From Euryodendron excelsum (Eukaryota; Streptophyta; Magnoliopsida; Ericales; Pentaphylacaceae), in the NCBI GenBank assembly GCA_033060915.1, contig CM065397.1, positions 29,743,501 to 29,807,500 on the forward strand: DNA of 64,000 nt, in the 5' to 3' direction. Position numbers and translations under genes: made by a program. Shown here piece after piece: positions 10,875 through 20,579 of the stretch. The stretch's first letter is position 1, and each line of letters opens with the position of its first letter. The notes under the pieces were generated by a model. The model had not been told where the DNA came from and did not search any database. It was given only the letters and a program-made list of their open reading frames with translations.

Positions 10875-11125
10875 CGTTAGGCGTTTGAACGCCCAATGGG
10901 CCATTCAAACGGGCACTTGAACGCCCATCGAATAGGCTTCGAACGCATTTTCAACCTTTCTAAATCCCCCCTTTTCTATCAAACTTGATTCGAACGGTAA
11001 TATGAGCTCTTTGAATTGTCGACATGCATTCGAACAGTCGTTTGAACGTTGGGACTGTTCGCACTACTGGGTTGAGCGTTCGAATGCGCGTTCGCATGGT
11101 GGACTCTTTCATTCGAATGCTCGTT
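10875..11125. repeat. TTCGAA-type palindrome cluster in U3 of LTR A
   Basis: About ten degenerate copies of CGTTCGAACG or CGTTTGAACG half-palindromes are packed in 250 bp upstream of the TATA box. LTR B has a similar cluster at about 13625-13855. Confidence 0.65.
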
Positions 11126-11262
11126 ATCAATTTTGATCATTTTGATCCTTTTAGCTCCATTTCTTACACAAGGTTCAATAAGAAAATTTAGGGACATTTT
11201 ATAACTAACAAAGTAATATAACTCCTATACTATAGCTAATAATCCACTAATTAGGGGATTGA

Positions 11263-11285
11263 GATTACACTTTTGGAGTGTAATC
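11263..11285. other. Terminal hairpin of LTR A
   Basis: GATTACACT and AGTGTAATC form a 9-bp inverted repeat with a 5-nt centre, one base in from the LTR end. LTR B keeps the pairing with changed bases (13459-13481). Confidence 0.75.
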
Positions 11286-11286
11286 A

Positions 11287-13457
11287 TAACTGCAATGTGA
11301 CGATATGCGTTTTTTTTTTTTTAGGTTAGGATTTTTTATCCTCATATGGTGCATCATTTTCAATTGTTCTTTCTATTTCTATTTTTATTCCAAAATATGA
11401 AATTAAGTTATTTTGTTTTCCAAGCTAAGGAGTTTTAGTCTTTTTAGGAGGGAGTACATACATTGGCTCATGTGCATGTGCCTAGTTGCCATTCCCGCAT
11501 GATTGGGCTATTAATATTGGGATATGTCACTATTTTTTCATCGGTGTTTATTGAATTTTGAAGGAAGGGGTACCAAGAAGAATTCTTCCATAATTCATTG
11601 GTGCTTGAGGAGGAGGAGGAGAAGCTATCATACTAATTGATTAAGTTTCAAATGAAGTCTTAAGGCCTTCCATCTAGTGCAAAGGCATTCTAACCAATGT
11701 AATGGGATCAAAGTGAGTTTGGAAACAAAAATATGAACCTAAATTAAAATCTCTTAATGAGTTTCTAGATATAGTAATTGAATATTGGAAAGGTCTAAAA
11801 TGAAGGTTTAATAGATACAAGCTTAAAATATAAGTTTTAACTAGTAGAGGGTTTTAACTTAAGGGCTAGAAATAGATGTCAAAAAAGAGGAAGAATGGAG
11901 ATTCAAAATGATATAAGTTGGAAAACAACGGTTTCAGTATTAACAATGTAGGTTCAAATTTTAGCTTCAAAATTTTAGCTCCACGGTTTCGGTGGATTAG
12001 TTTAAAAATATAGCTCCAAAATGAGAGGTTTGAATAGAGTTTATGGTCTAAATGATGGCTTTGGCCCAAAAATATAGACTCTAAATGGAGTTGGAAAAAA
12101 TAAAGTTATGACAAAAAAAAAAAAAGGTTTTAAAATGAAGGGTTCGAAAAATAGCATTTCGGCTACTCACATAGGGGGGTTGAAAAATAAGTTTTTGTTT
12201 GTTTTTTTTTTTGTTTGGAAATTAAGGTTCAAAATGGCAAATTTAACATAGGAGTTTTGGCTAAAACAAGGATATAAAATGAAGATTTTAACATAGGAGT
12301 TTCAAAAAAGCGAGTTGGCTTGAAGCTAAGGGTTAACAATTATAGAACCGAACATAAGGGCGCTGAAAAAAATAGTTTTGGCTTGAGAAAAATGCTTCAC
12401 AACCCTTACTCTTATTATCCATCATCAAACAATCAGAGCAGTGATCAACTAGTAGGATTGTTATTAGAGACCTGACAAAATTGAAGTGATTGCACGTGTT
12501 ATTTATGATCAATTATATATAATAACGAAAGCTTAATGGATCAAGTGTCGATGGATGTGCAATTTATTGTCATTCGTCAAAGCAATTAAAACTTGATACA
12601 ACAAATAGTTAGAAATTTGAAGCCAAACACAAGGCTATATAATAGTGTGTCTCAAAGTCTTAAAACATTTAATTGCTAGAAACTTTAATCCGAAACAAGT
12701 GAGGCATGGGCTCCCACATGTTCTCTTATTTGGTGTGACTATTTAAAGGTGGAATGACCATTCCTCATTTTAAGAATAGGAATGATTATTATATTTTCTG
12801 ATGGAATGAGAACATAAAACAAAACTTAATAATATATTTACTTTTTGTTTTTATTTTTGTTTTCAAAATTATTGAAAGAGAAACATATTTGGTAGCTATT
12901 TTTAATTTTTAAAATTTGAAACAATTTTTAAAAAGTTGAAAAGAAATTCTTCTATTTTCTTTGTGTTCATTTTTAATACAAGTCTCACTTCTCCAACACC
13001 ATTACTCACTGTTGTTTGTTTGCTCATTGCCACCTCACCCACTGCCACCACTTTCACAAGTCGGCACCCACCATTGATGTCACTGTTGCCACTTACCACC
13101 TGCACTACCTACCACCACTACCAACACCCACTTGCTGCCACCATTATCACCACCGCTCACCGCCACCAGTTGGCCATTACCACCTACCATCCGCTGCAGC
13201 CAGCACTACTCATCTCCATCACCAACATTGGCTACTACGACCACTGGCCGTTGTCGCCACAATCCACCACCAACACCACCATCACCATCATCCACCCACA
13301 GAATAGTATACAAAGTCAATAGACCTCCATGAATACAATAGGAATTATGGCTAACCAAACTATTGAGAACAACTCTAGATCTGGTCCAAGATTGCCGCCC
13401 ACCATCAGCATCACCATCACCATCCACCAACCACCACTGCCACTACCCACCCATCAT
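11287..13457. other. Non-coding spacer between elements A and B
   Basis: No convincing gene, tRNA or transposon protein is visible. The first 1.6 kb is AT-rich with homopolymers and repeated GGTTTTGGCT-like phrases that could be old decayed repeat sequence. Open frames are short and unlike any protein I know. Confidence 0.6.
12990..13450. repeat. CCA/CAC-rich low-complexity stretch
   Basis: The plus strand is dominated by irregular CCA, CAC and CAT triplets, giving overlapping open frames rich in His, Pro and Thr in several phases. Openness in many frames at once is a product of composition rather than coding. It ends next to LTR B. Confidence 0.75.
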
Positions 13458-13458
13458 T

Positions 13459-13481
13459 GATTGTACTCTAAAAGTACAATC
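13459..13481. other. Terminal hairpin of LTR B
   Basis: GATTGTACT and AGTACAATC pair over 9 bp. Relative to LTR A, two stem positions differ on both arms so that pairing is kept. Confidence 0.75.
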
Positions 13482-13871
13482 TAAATACCTTAATTAGTTC
13501 TTTGTTAGACTTAAAGTAGGATTATTTATGTAATTTTAACTCTAATTCATATCTAACTTAGTTTGTTGTATGTAAACAGGATTTCAAGCTAAAAAAGGAC
13601 AAAATCAGACAAAAAAAGGGAACAACCATTCAAATGGATCAAGTGTGCATTCGAACGGTACAGAGGAGCATCTGAACTGTGCGTCAAACAGAATGAACCC
13701 TCCAAAAATACTGGGGCTTGAAAACACCGTTTGAATCATGTTCAATGCGCGTTAGAAATTACTAAGGCTTGATCAAGCCGTCAGAAGTGCGTCACAAGTC
13801 CATTCGAATGCTCGTTCGAATGGTAGTCGGGACGTTTGAACGGTTCACGGAATCTATAGTTTTTCAAAGTC

Positions 13872-13879
13872 TATAAAAG
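13872..13879 (+). promoter_or_regulatory. TATA box of LTR B
   Basis: TATAAAAG, just downstream of the TTCGAA-type palindrome cluster, gives a predicted start near 13905. Confidence 0.65.
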
Positions 13880-14364
13880 CTTGGATTGTACTTTATTTTA
13901 GGGTTGTTGAATATTTTACAAGTTGTAGGGTTTAGAGAGTAGATTTAGAGAGTTCTACTAATTTTCTACATAGTTTTTCCATAGCTTACTCAATTTCTAT
14001 GATAACATTCTTAGTTCTTTAATATAAGTTCACTATATTACATATCTATTATGGCATAGATATTTACATATCTATTATGGCATTGGAACAATTGGTTTCG
14101 AGATTTTCCTTTATTCATTCAAAATAGTTTTCATAGTTTAGATTAGGTTAATCAAACTCTTCAAAACAATAGATTTTTGGTTTCTTTTTAGAAGTAATTC
14201 TATAGTTTTGTGCTTTCTAAGAGGAGTGATACACCATTTTCATCATCTTGTCGAATTTCTCGTAGACTCGACCCCGGACTCACTGGGTTATACTATTTGG
14301 CCATCCTGTACTTAGGATTATCTGAGGATACTTCTGAAAATACTGTTTGGTGCAAGTCAAATTT

Positions 14365-14382
14365 TGGCACTGTTGCTGGAGA
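14365..14382 (+). other. Primer-binding site of element B (tRNA-Asp type, decayed)
   Basis: TGGCACTGTTGCTGGAGA resembles the tRNA-Asp-complementary TGGCGCCGTTGCCGGGGA with G-to-A and C-to-T changes. It begins 5 bp after the LTR. Confidence 0.75.
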
Positions 14383-14718
14383 ATTTTTGCATAAGATTGA
14401 CTACAAGAGTCGTACCAAAGCACGAACCTTAGTCAACGCAAAACAAGCGAAGTACTTCATCACCATCTACAATAGCAAAGCAATCGTCGGCCAAGGCCTT
14501 AAAGGTCTAGGCATTTTATAGTTAGAAGGCGGATTACTAATGGTGACTAAGTTTCTGTGCTAAGTGCTTATTGTTGGTCTTGTTTTGCATGTGGAGATTG
14601 TTGGTTCGGCTGGGTTAAATTGAATTGATTGAATCGATGGTATATATTCTAAGGAGATTGGAGGGAAGGAAGGGATTGTGAACTTTTATGTTATAGAGGC
14701 ACAGATAGTCTCCTATGT

Positions 14719-14826
14719 GTGCATTGCATATGTATGTCATATTACATTAGAGACATTCACCAACGTTTAGTCAGAATTGACCCTTTGCATAATCTACCTT
14801 TGAGTTGTCTTACTCTATCACCTACT
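14719..14826 (+). pseudogene. Gag start of element B, cut by element 2
   Basis: The frame begins MHCICMSYYIRDIHQRLVRI, matching the gag start of element A. It is interrupted after 14826 by the insertion of element 2; gag resumes at 55860. The start codon is chosen from this shared N-terminus. Confidence 0.75.
14822..14826. repeat. TSD left of element 2 (CTACT)
   Basis: CTACT precedes the TG of element 2 and is repeated exactly at 55855-55859. Confidence 0.95.
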
Positions 14827-15249
14827 TGTCACACCCCGATTTTTCGCACTCGAAAAAGACAAGTGAGAACTCATCCTCCTAGAAAGACAAGTGCAACTAT
14901 GTTTGAATTGAAAATTGATTTGAATAAAGGCTTTTGGAAAACAATTGGAGTCACCACCTAACTTGCCTAAGGTGAGTTAGGTCACTTAAAAACTAAGCAC
15001 AATCCGAAGATCACACTTAGAGTTTTTGAAAAAAGTTTTGAAAAACTTTCTTAAAAGAGGGTTTTTAAGAAAATGGGTTGTTTGGCAACCTTTGAAAAAA
15101 TTTAAGCCCTTTTTTAAAATAACTCCATTTGGTCTTTGAAAACAGTGATCTAGGTTTGGAGGTTGGTTATGCGTAAGGAAGACGCACTAATTAGAGTCTT
15201 TGATTAATAAATGTCCAATACTATCTACTCTGGAAAAGAATTTTTAGAA

Positions 15250-17180
15250 AGAAATTGACATGATGCATAATATGCAAGTGAGAGAATAAGACTTGATTTT
15301 GAAAGTAGATTCGACAAAAAGGTTTGATTTTGAGAATAGATTTGAAAATAGCTTGATTTGATTTTAGAAATGAAATTGAAAAGACTTGATTTAAAATTGG
15401 AAAGAAAGTTTTAGAAATAGAGATTTGAAAATAGATTTTTGGAATTAGAAACTTGAAAATAGTGATGGAATTGGAAATTTAAGAAGAATTATGGAATTGA
15501 AAATTTGAAAAATATTATGACCACACCCATGAGAGTTGCCTACGTATCCCATTTGAGAAATCAGGTCAGTTGTAGTTCGAACAAGAGTCTGATTGAAAAT
15601 AGAAGATTTTGATTGGTAAAAGAAATTGAGTTGAAATTTGGATTAGAAGATTAGGAAATTTGAACTTTGATTGGAAGATTTGAAAAGATTTGTTTTGGGA
15701 AGCTTGGTTTTAGGAAACCTAGACTTAGGAAAGATAGAACTTAGGAAAGACTTGAGGTTTAAGAAAGATTGGATTTGACTTGGAAGGGTTTTAGAAAAAA
15801 TTTGACTCGAATGTTGGACTTAGAAGATTAAGGAAAGATTGGATTTAGGAAAGGTTCGAATTAGGAAAGTTTCAAAATGGAAAAATTCCGTTTTAGGAAA
15901 GTTTCATTTTAGGAAAAATTTCGAATTAGGAAAGTTTAAACTAGGAAAGGTTTTGAAATTAGAAAGTTTTGAATTTAGAAAATTTTAATTTAAGAAAGTT
16001 TCAAATTTAGGAAGTTTTAGATTTGGAAAGATTTGAAATTTAGAAAGTTTAGAATTTTAGAAAGATTCGGAATTTGAGTTTTAGAAATACTTGAAATTAG
16101 GAAAGGTTTGAGTTTAAGAAAGATTTGAAAATTTAGATTTGGAAAGTTGAAATTTGAAATGGTATGGAATCAGGAAAGGTTGGAATTAGGAAGATTAAGA
16201 AGCTTAAAGTTTAAGGAAAGATTTGAAAGTTTAAGTTTTGGAAACTTAAGGTTTCGAAAGGTATGAGATTAGGAAGGATTGGATTAGGAAAGGTTTGGAT
16301 TAGAAAAGATTGGGATTCCTATTTCCTAAAATAAAAGATTGGACTTTATTTCTAAAAGGAGGTGATTTGATTTTATTTCCAAAAATGGAGGACTGGATCT
16401 AGTTTCCTAAATGGGAGATTAGATTTGGTTTCCTAAAATGGAGGGTTTGATTTGGTTTCCTAAAACTGAGGATTTGATTTAACATGGAATTGAAAAGATA
16501 AAGTTTTGAAAATCTTAGATTTGGAAGTCTATGATTTGATGTAAAAAAATAGGTTTTGAAAATTTATAATTTTGAAGTAAAAAGGAGGTTTTGGAAACCT
16601 AGGTTTTCAGGCAAGATAGGAAATCATGTTTTAGGAAAGAAAATTAGGATTTCCTAATAATGGCTCTAGGGCTTGACTTGGACTTCAAGGTAAAGAGTTT
16701 TTGGAAAGTAGAACTTTTTGGGAAGGAAGATTTTAACAAAGAGTTTTAAGAAAGTAAACTTGAAAAGAGTTTTGGAAATGAGACTTTGGAAAGTAAAACT
16801 TTAAGAGAATTTTTGGAAAGAGAGCTTTTTGGAAAGAGAACTTTTTAGGAAAGGGATTTGGAAAGAAGCTTTAGAAAGTAGATTTTTCAAGAGAGCTTTT
16901 GAGAAGGAATTTGAATAGATTTTTTGGGAAAGTAAGTTTTTGAAGGAAAGTTTTAGAAAACAAATTTTAGAAAGCAATTTTTGAAAGGAGATTGGAGAGG
17001 GTTTTTAGAAAGTATGTTGGAAAAACAATTTTAGAAAGTAGACTTGAAAAGAGAGTTTTTGAAAAGGGATTTTTGGAAAGCGGAACTTTTGGAAAGAGAG
17101 TTTTTAGGAGGAAATTTTGAAAAGCGTTTTGGGAAATAGATTGAGAAAGAAGTTTGGAAAGAGATTGGAATATGGATTTT
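15250..17180 (-). repeat. Purine-rich tract in U5 of the 3' LTR, element 2
   Basis: Irregular GGAAAG, GAAAGTTTT and TTAGAAAG units fill about 1.9 kb of the plus strand. No coding content is seen. Confidence 0.8.
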
Positions 17181-18118
17181 TGCAAGTCTCTAAAAATATC
17201 CCACTTTCTTAAAACGATTCTAATCATGGAGGGATTGGAACCATTCTAGGATTATGGTTTTGAAAACAACAAGGGTTTGAAAATATGGACCGTAATAGTC
17301 ACTCTAAATATAACACTTTCCTAAAGCAACCCTAACTATGGAATGGCTAGAATCACCTTAAGATTGTGGTTTCGAAAACATGTTTTAAAGAAGAAGAAGA
17401 TTTAAACACAAGTTTTGAAAACGATTTTGACACAAGTTTTGAAAACAATTTTCGATGCAAGTTTTGAAAACAAGTTTGAAAATATTTTTTGGAGAGATAC
17501 ATGATCATGATATGCACAATGCAAGTTGGGGTCATGAACATACAAGGTTAAAGGCTTCACCACATAATTAAGGAGGCCGAACCCACGTGGTCTCCGGTTA
17601 GACTAAGAGAAAGCCCCCGACACGGTGACTTTCAATAGCCTAATCCTATACATAAATCAGGAAGTCCCTTATTTCAAGAATGCAAGAAAGGGGGGGGGGG
17701 GTAGAAGAAGGGGGATTAAAATAGAAGAAAACCCAAGTGGGTTAAGAGAGAGAAGAGAGAGGGGGGAATTGTGTAAATGTAAATATGAAGCCTACCTTGT
17801 GCCTTCTTTTAATTGCTTTGTTATGCATGCTTTCTTTACTTCGATCTTTGCTTTGCTTTGCTTTACATCGGTCTTCGAGAACTTGCTTTGATCTTTTGGA
17901 GCTTCGGAGTTGCAGCAATTCAAGTCTTCAATGGAGGTCTTGGAGGCTAGTATATGAGTGTATAGGGATGTATGTATGCTAGGGTTTAGTGTATGAAGGC
18001 TAGGGTTTGAAGAACCCAAAGGGAACTAGGGTTTGGAGGGACTTCGAACTCTGTATATCGAAGAGGAAGGTTTTTGGATTGAGTTGGCAGACACTTTTCA
18101 CGCTGGAGGAGGCTCTGT

Positions 18119-18126
18119 ATTTATAG
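18119..18126 (-). promoter_or_regulatory. TATA box of the 3' LTR, element 2
   Basis: Minus-strand TATAAATA next to ACAGAGCCTCC. Element 3 is inserted about 40 bp upstream of it in LTR sense. Confidence 0.7.
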
Positions 18127-18161
18127 ACAAAAGATTGACCTGGCACCTGCTATAGTGGTGC

Positions 18162-18166
18162 AAGGT
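18162..18166. repeat. TSD left of element 3 (AAGGT)
   Basis: AAGGT precedes the TG of element 3. The right copy is AAGGC. The related 5' LTR of element 2 reads AAGGC at this site (49307), so the left copy carries one C-to-T change. Confidence 0.85.
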
Positions 18167-18379
18167 TGTAAGCACCCCATTTTTGACCGCTCGGCAGTCT
18201 ACACTCCGTCCAGACTTGTTTTCAAGTCATTGTGGGCATATTCCAATTGAAACCAATTCTCTAGGTCCAAATTCCGTCTTTCCATCGCTTCGCGGGCCTG
18301 TCAGGCCCAAATAGAGGCAAAATGACTAAAATGCCCTTAGGGGCATTGTCCATTCCTTTCCGATTCCAATCCTTCTCTT

Positions 18380-18887
18380 GAGACAGTTTATTCCTCGAGA
18401 CGGTTCCACCCAGGCACGTCTCTTCGGAGATGATAAGACCCCTTTTCTAATCCTACTCTCGAGACAGTTTATTCCTCGAGACGGTTCCAATCCAGGCAAG
18501 TCTCTTCGGAGATGATAAGACCCCTTTCTAATCCCACTCTTGAGACAGTTTATTCCTCGAGACGGTTCTAACCCAGGCACGTCTCTTCGGAGACGATAAG
18601 ACCCCTTGCTAATCCCACTCTCGAGACAGTTTATTCCTCGAGATGGTTCCAATCCAGGCACGTCTCCTCGGAGACGATAAGACCCCTTTCCAATCCCACT
18701 CTCGAGACAGTTTATTCCTCGAGACGGTTCCACTTCAGGCACGTCTCTTCGGAGACGATAAGTCCCCTTTCCAATCCCACTCTCGAGACAGTTTATTTCT
18801 CGAGACGGTTCCAATCCAAGCACGTCTCCTCGGAGACGGTAAGTCCCCTTTTCAATCCCTCTCGAGACAGTTTATTCCTCGAGACGG
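18380..18887 (+). repeat. 81-bp tandem array in U3, 5' LTR of element 3
   Basis: Seven copies of a core starting GAGACAGTTTATTCCTCGAG give six periods of about 81 bp. Each period also holds CGTCTCTTCGGAGACG or a close variant, a 6-bp stem with a TTCG loop (near 18417, 18498, 18580, 18661, 18742 and 18823). The 3' LTR has the same number. Confidence 0.9.
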
Positions 18888-18890
18888 TCT

Positions 18891-19012
18891 GAGTAGCGAA
18901 ACTACTTACAAAACCATCAGAGTAGCGGAAATACTCACAAATAGATCGATATAGGGAATTGGCAACAAACCCCTGTGTCACGACGACCATCGTTGGAGTG
19001 GCGGAAACACTC
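18891..19012 (+). repeat. Three GAGTR...YACTC dyads, 5' LTR of element 3
   Basis: At 18891, 18920 and 18996 the dyads read GAGTAGCGAAACTACTT, GAGTAGCGGAAATACTC and GAGTGGCGGAAACACTC. The last two differ in both arms so that symmetry is kept. Confidence 0.75.
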
Positions 19013-19148
19013 AAAACCCAGGTCAACACTAGTGTCTGTTAGCCCACTTTGGTGAAAAATGACCAAACTGTCCTTTGGACCTTTTCCGAGACTTTCCGGT
19101 TAAGATGACCATTTTGCCCCTAAGCATCCGAATGCCCCGGGAACCACA

Positions 19149-19616
19149 CCGGCTCTGGGTATCAAACCGGTAATGTCCTGAGAATACTTTTTATAGTATT
19201 CTCAACCTTCCTTTACCTTTCCGGATCATTCCGAGTTAGTTTCGGCCAACTCGGTACAAAATAACCGTTTTGCCCCTAGAGGGCCGGTCTCCTTCTTCGA
19301 CCACACCGGCTCTGGGTATCAAATCGGTAACCTCCTGAGACTACTTTTTATAGTGTTCTCAACCTTCCTTTACCTTTCCGGATCATTCCGAGTCAATTCT
19401 GGCAAACCCAGTACAAAATTACTGTTTTACCCCTGTGGGCCGGTCTCCTTTTCCGACTACGCCGGCTCTGGAAATCAAACCGGCAACCTCTGGGAACATT
19501 CTAAATAATGTTTCCAGATCCCAAGTCTTCTTCTGGGACAGTCCGAGTTCGGCCCGGCTGCTTCCCAGTCTGATTAACCGTTTTGCCCCTAAGGGCCCGG
19601 TCAACCTTTCCGACAC
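19149..19616 (+). repeat. About 157-bp tandem array in U3, 5' LTR of element 3
   Basis: Units start CCGGCTCTGG at 19149, 19306 and 19462. Each includes TTTTGCCCCTA and GGGCCGGTC. The first two hold a palindrome of GAGAATACT and AGTATTCTC or a variant. Confidence 0.85.
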
Positions 19617-19842
19617 ATTTTATCCTCACTTTTCAAGTCAAATACCTCCAGGACACTATTTTAAGTGTTCCTGCTCCTTTCTGGCCTTCCGGGTCATTCC
19701 CGACTCCTTCAAATCATTCCCAGACTTTCCGGAGTCACTCCTAGTGAAACTAGGCTAAAAATTGCATGGTAGTCACCAGTACAGGCGCCCAAATCTAGTC
19801 AAAGATACATTGCTTGCCGACCTTAAATCTTTTCTAATTGGC

Positions 19843-19942
19843 TGGCACCACTAGTAGTGGCGCCAAGCCAAAAAATGGGTTGGCGCCACTCCTAGTGGCG
19901 CCAGTATAAAATTTGGCCTGACGCCACTACAACAGGCGCCAG
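19843..19942. repeat. GGCGCC/ACTAGT palindromes upstream of the TATA box, element 3
   Basis: Palindromes at 19843-19865 and 19881-19903 have 10-bp arms built from TGGCGCCACT, with a third weaker one at 19920-19942. They end 15 bp before the TATA box. Confidence 0.8.
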
Positions 19943-19956
19943 TGTTATCCAACCTC

Positions 19957-19964
19957 TATAAATA
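19957..19964 (+). promoter_or_regulatory. TATA box of the 5' LTR, element 3
   Basis: TATAAATA in the context CTCTATAAATACAAAGCCTC, conserved in the other Ogre-like LTRs. It predicts a start near 19990 and so the U3/R border. Confidence 0.8.
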
Positions 19965-20047
19965 CAAAGCCTCATTCAATGTGGAAAGGGTCTGCAAACT
20001 TAACCTAAAAATCCTATATTTCGACATACAGAGCTCGAGCACCTCCT

Positions 20048-20101
20048 AAACCCTAGCCTCCCTAGGTTTTCCAAACCCTAGCCACCCTACACCAAACCCT
20101 A
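20048..20101 (+). promoter_or_regulatory. Telo-box cluster in R, element 3
   Basis: Three exact AAACCCTA motifs lie at 20048, 20073 and 20094, about 60-110 bp after the predicted start. The telo-box is a known plant promoter and 5'-leader element bound by telomere-repeat-binding factors. The 3' LTR has the same three (33943, 33968, 33989). Confidence 0.75.
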
Positions 20102-20263
20102 GCCTCCTATACACTTATACACTCTCCCATACACTCATACACTAGCCTTCAACCATCCTTTGAAGACTTGAAGAGCTGCAATCCAAAGGTTGAAGACAAC
20201 TCTTGAAGACCGAAGGTGAAGATCAAGACAAAGACCGAAGACCGAAGACAGCACGGCGCGTAA

Positions 20264-20269
20264 AATAAA
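20264..20269 (+). promoter_or_regulatory. Candidate poly(A) signal, 5' LTR of element 3
   Basis: AATAAA about 300 bp after the TATA box, kept in the three other LTRs of this subfamily. It suggests R ends near 20290. Confidence 0.5.
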
Positions 20270-20433
20270 CAAGATACAAGGTAGGCTCCCTATTTAAATT
20301 TCCGCACTTCCCCCCTCTCTCTTCTCTCTCCAACCCACTTGGGTTTTCTCTATTTTAATCCCCCATCTTTTTCCCGCCCTTTCTTTGCATGCTTGAAACA
20401 AGGGGATTCCCGGTCCATGTGTAGGATTGGGCT

Positions 20434-20565
20434 ATTGGAGAGTCACCGTGTCGTGGGCTTTCTTCTAGTCTAACCAAAGACCACGTGGGTCCAGCCCCCT
20501 TGATTATGTGGTCAAGCCTTAACCTTGTATGTTCACGACCCCAAATTGCATTATGCATATCATAG
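20434..20565 (+). other. Highly conserved U5 core
   Basis: This stretch, from GAGTCACCGTGTCG to TTCACGACCCC and beyond, is the best conserved part of U5 in all Ogre-like LTRs here. GGGGGC (GTGGGC in this copy) and GCCCCC about 40 nt apart could pair in RNA. The complementary strand stays open in the element 3 subfamily. Confidence 0.45.
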
Positions 20566-20579
20566 TCTTGCATCTTTCC

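Larger units (their letters stand above)
1..11286 (-). mobile_element. Element A: Athila-lineage Ty3/gypsy retrotransposon, partial
   Basis: Reading the minus strand from right to left gives 5' LTR (9986-11286), a tRNA-Asp-type PBS, gag, gag-protease linker, protease, reverse transcriptase and the start of RNase H. The element then leaves the window at base 1, so integrase and the 3' LTR are not seen. The RT start (GWTITDLHGISS, then GIIYPI and VVPKKSG) and the protease DLGSSVNLLPYS motif are typical of the Athila lineage as I know it. Every coding segment has stops or frameshifts. The element is interrupted by solo LTR 1 at 2159-7474. It is the same family as element B, which lies head-to-head with it to the right. 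Confidence 0.85.
9986..11286 (-). repeat. 5' LTR of element A (1301 bp)
   Basis: In its own sense the LTR begins TGATTACACTCC and ends GAGCAATTCA. The same termini flank the LTR of element B (13458-14359). U3 runs from 11286 to about 10855 and R-U5 from there to 9986. The LTR is 400 bp longer than that of element B, so one of them has indels. The flank after 11286 is TAACT; the matching TSD is outside the window. Confidence 0.85.
13458..14359 (+). repeat. 5' LTR of element B (902 bp)
   Basis: It begins TGATTGTACTC and ends GTGCAAGTCA, and is followed by a PBS. It shares terminal hairpin, U3 palindromes and PBS-proximal sequence with LTR A in opposite orientation. Preceding bases are ATCAT; the partner TSD is not in the window. 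Confidence 0.85.
14827..18166 (-). repeat. 3' LTR of element 2, R-U5 part
   Basis: It begins on the plus strand with TGTCACACCCCGA, the U5 end. It covers U5, R, the TATA box and about 40 bp of U3, then is broken by element 3. The rest continues at 37282-38783, for about 4.84 kb in total. The purine-rich tract lies at 15250-17180. Confidence 0.9.

Noticed and set aside
11866..12069. Open frame in the spacer
   Set aside because: Short, AT-driven and unlike any known protein; no homologous copy in the window.
13016..13430. Overlapping His/Pro-rich open frames
   Set aside because: Open in several frames on both strands at once because of CCA/CAC triplet bias. No domain and no codon pattern.
18380..18887. 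Possible CRISPR-like array
   Set aside because: Units are contiguous with no unique spacers, lie in an LTR and belong to a eukaryotic genome.
18326..18954. Repeat-containing frames with SRGINCLESGIGKGSYRLR units
   Set aside because: The 81-bp period is a multiple of three, so the tandem array stays open in more than one frame. It is U3 DNA upstream of the TATA box and no protein evidence exists. The same holds at 32316-32937.
20048..20101. Possible interstitial telomere
   Set aside because: AAACCCTA motifs are separated by unrelated bases and occur at the same LTR position in each copy. They are telo-box motifs, not a telomeric array.
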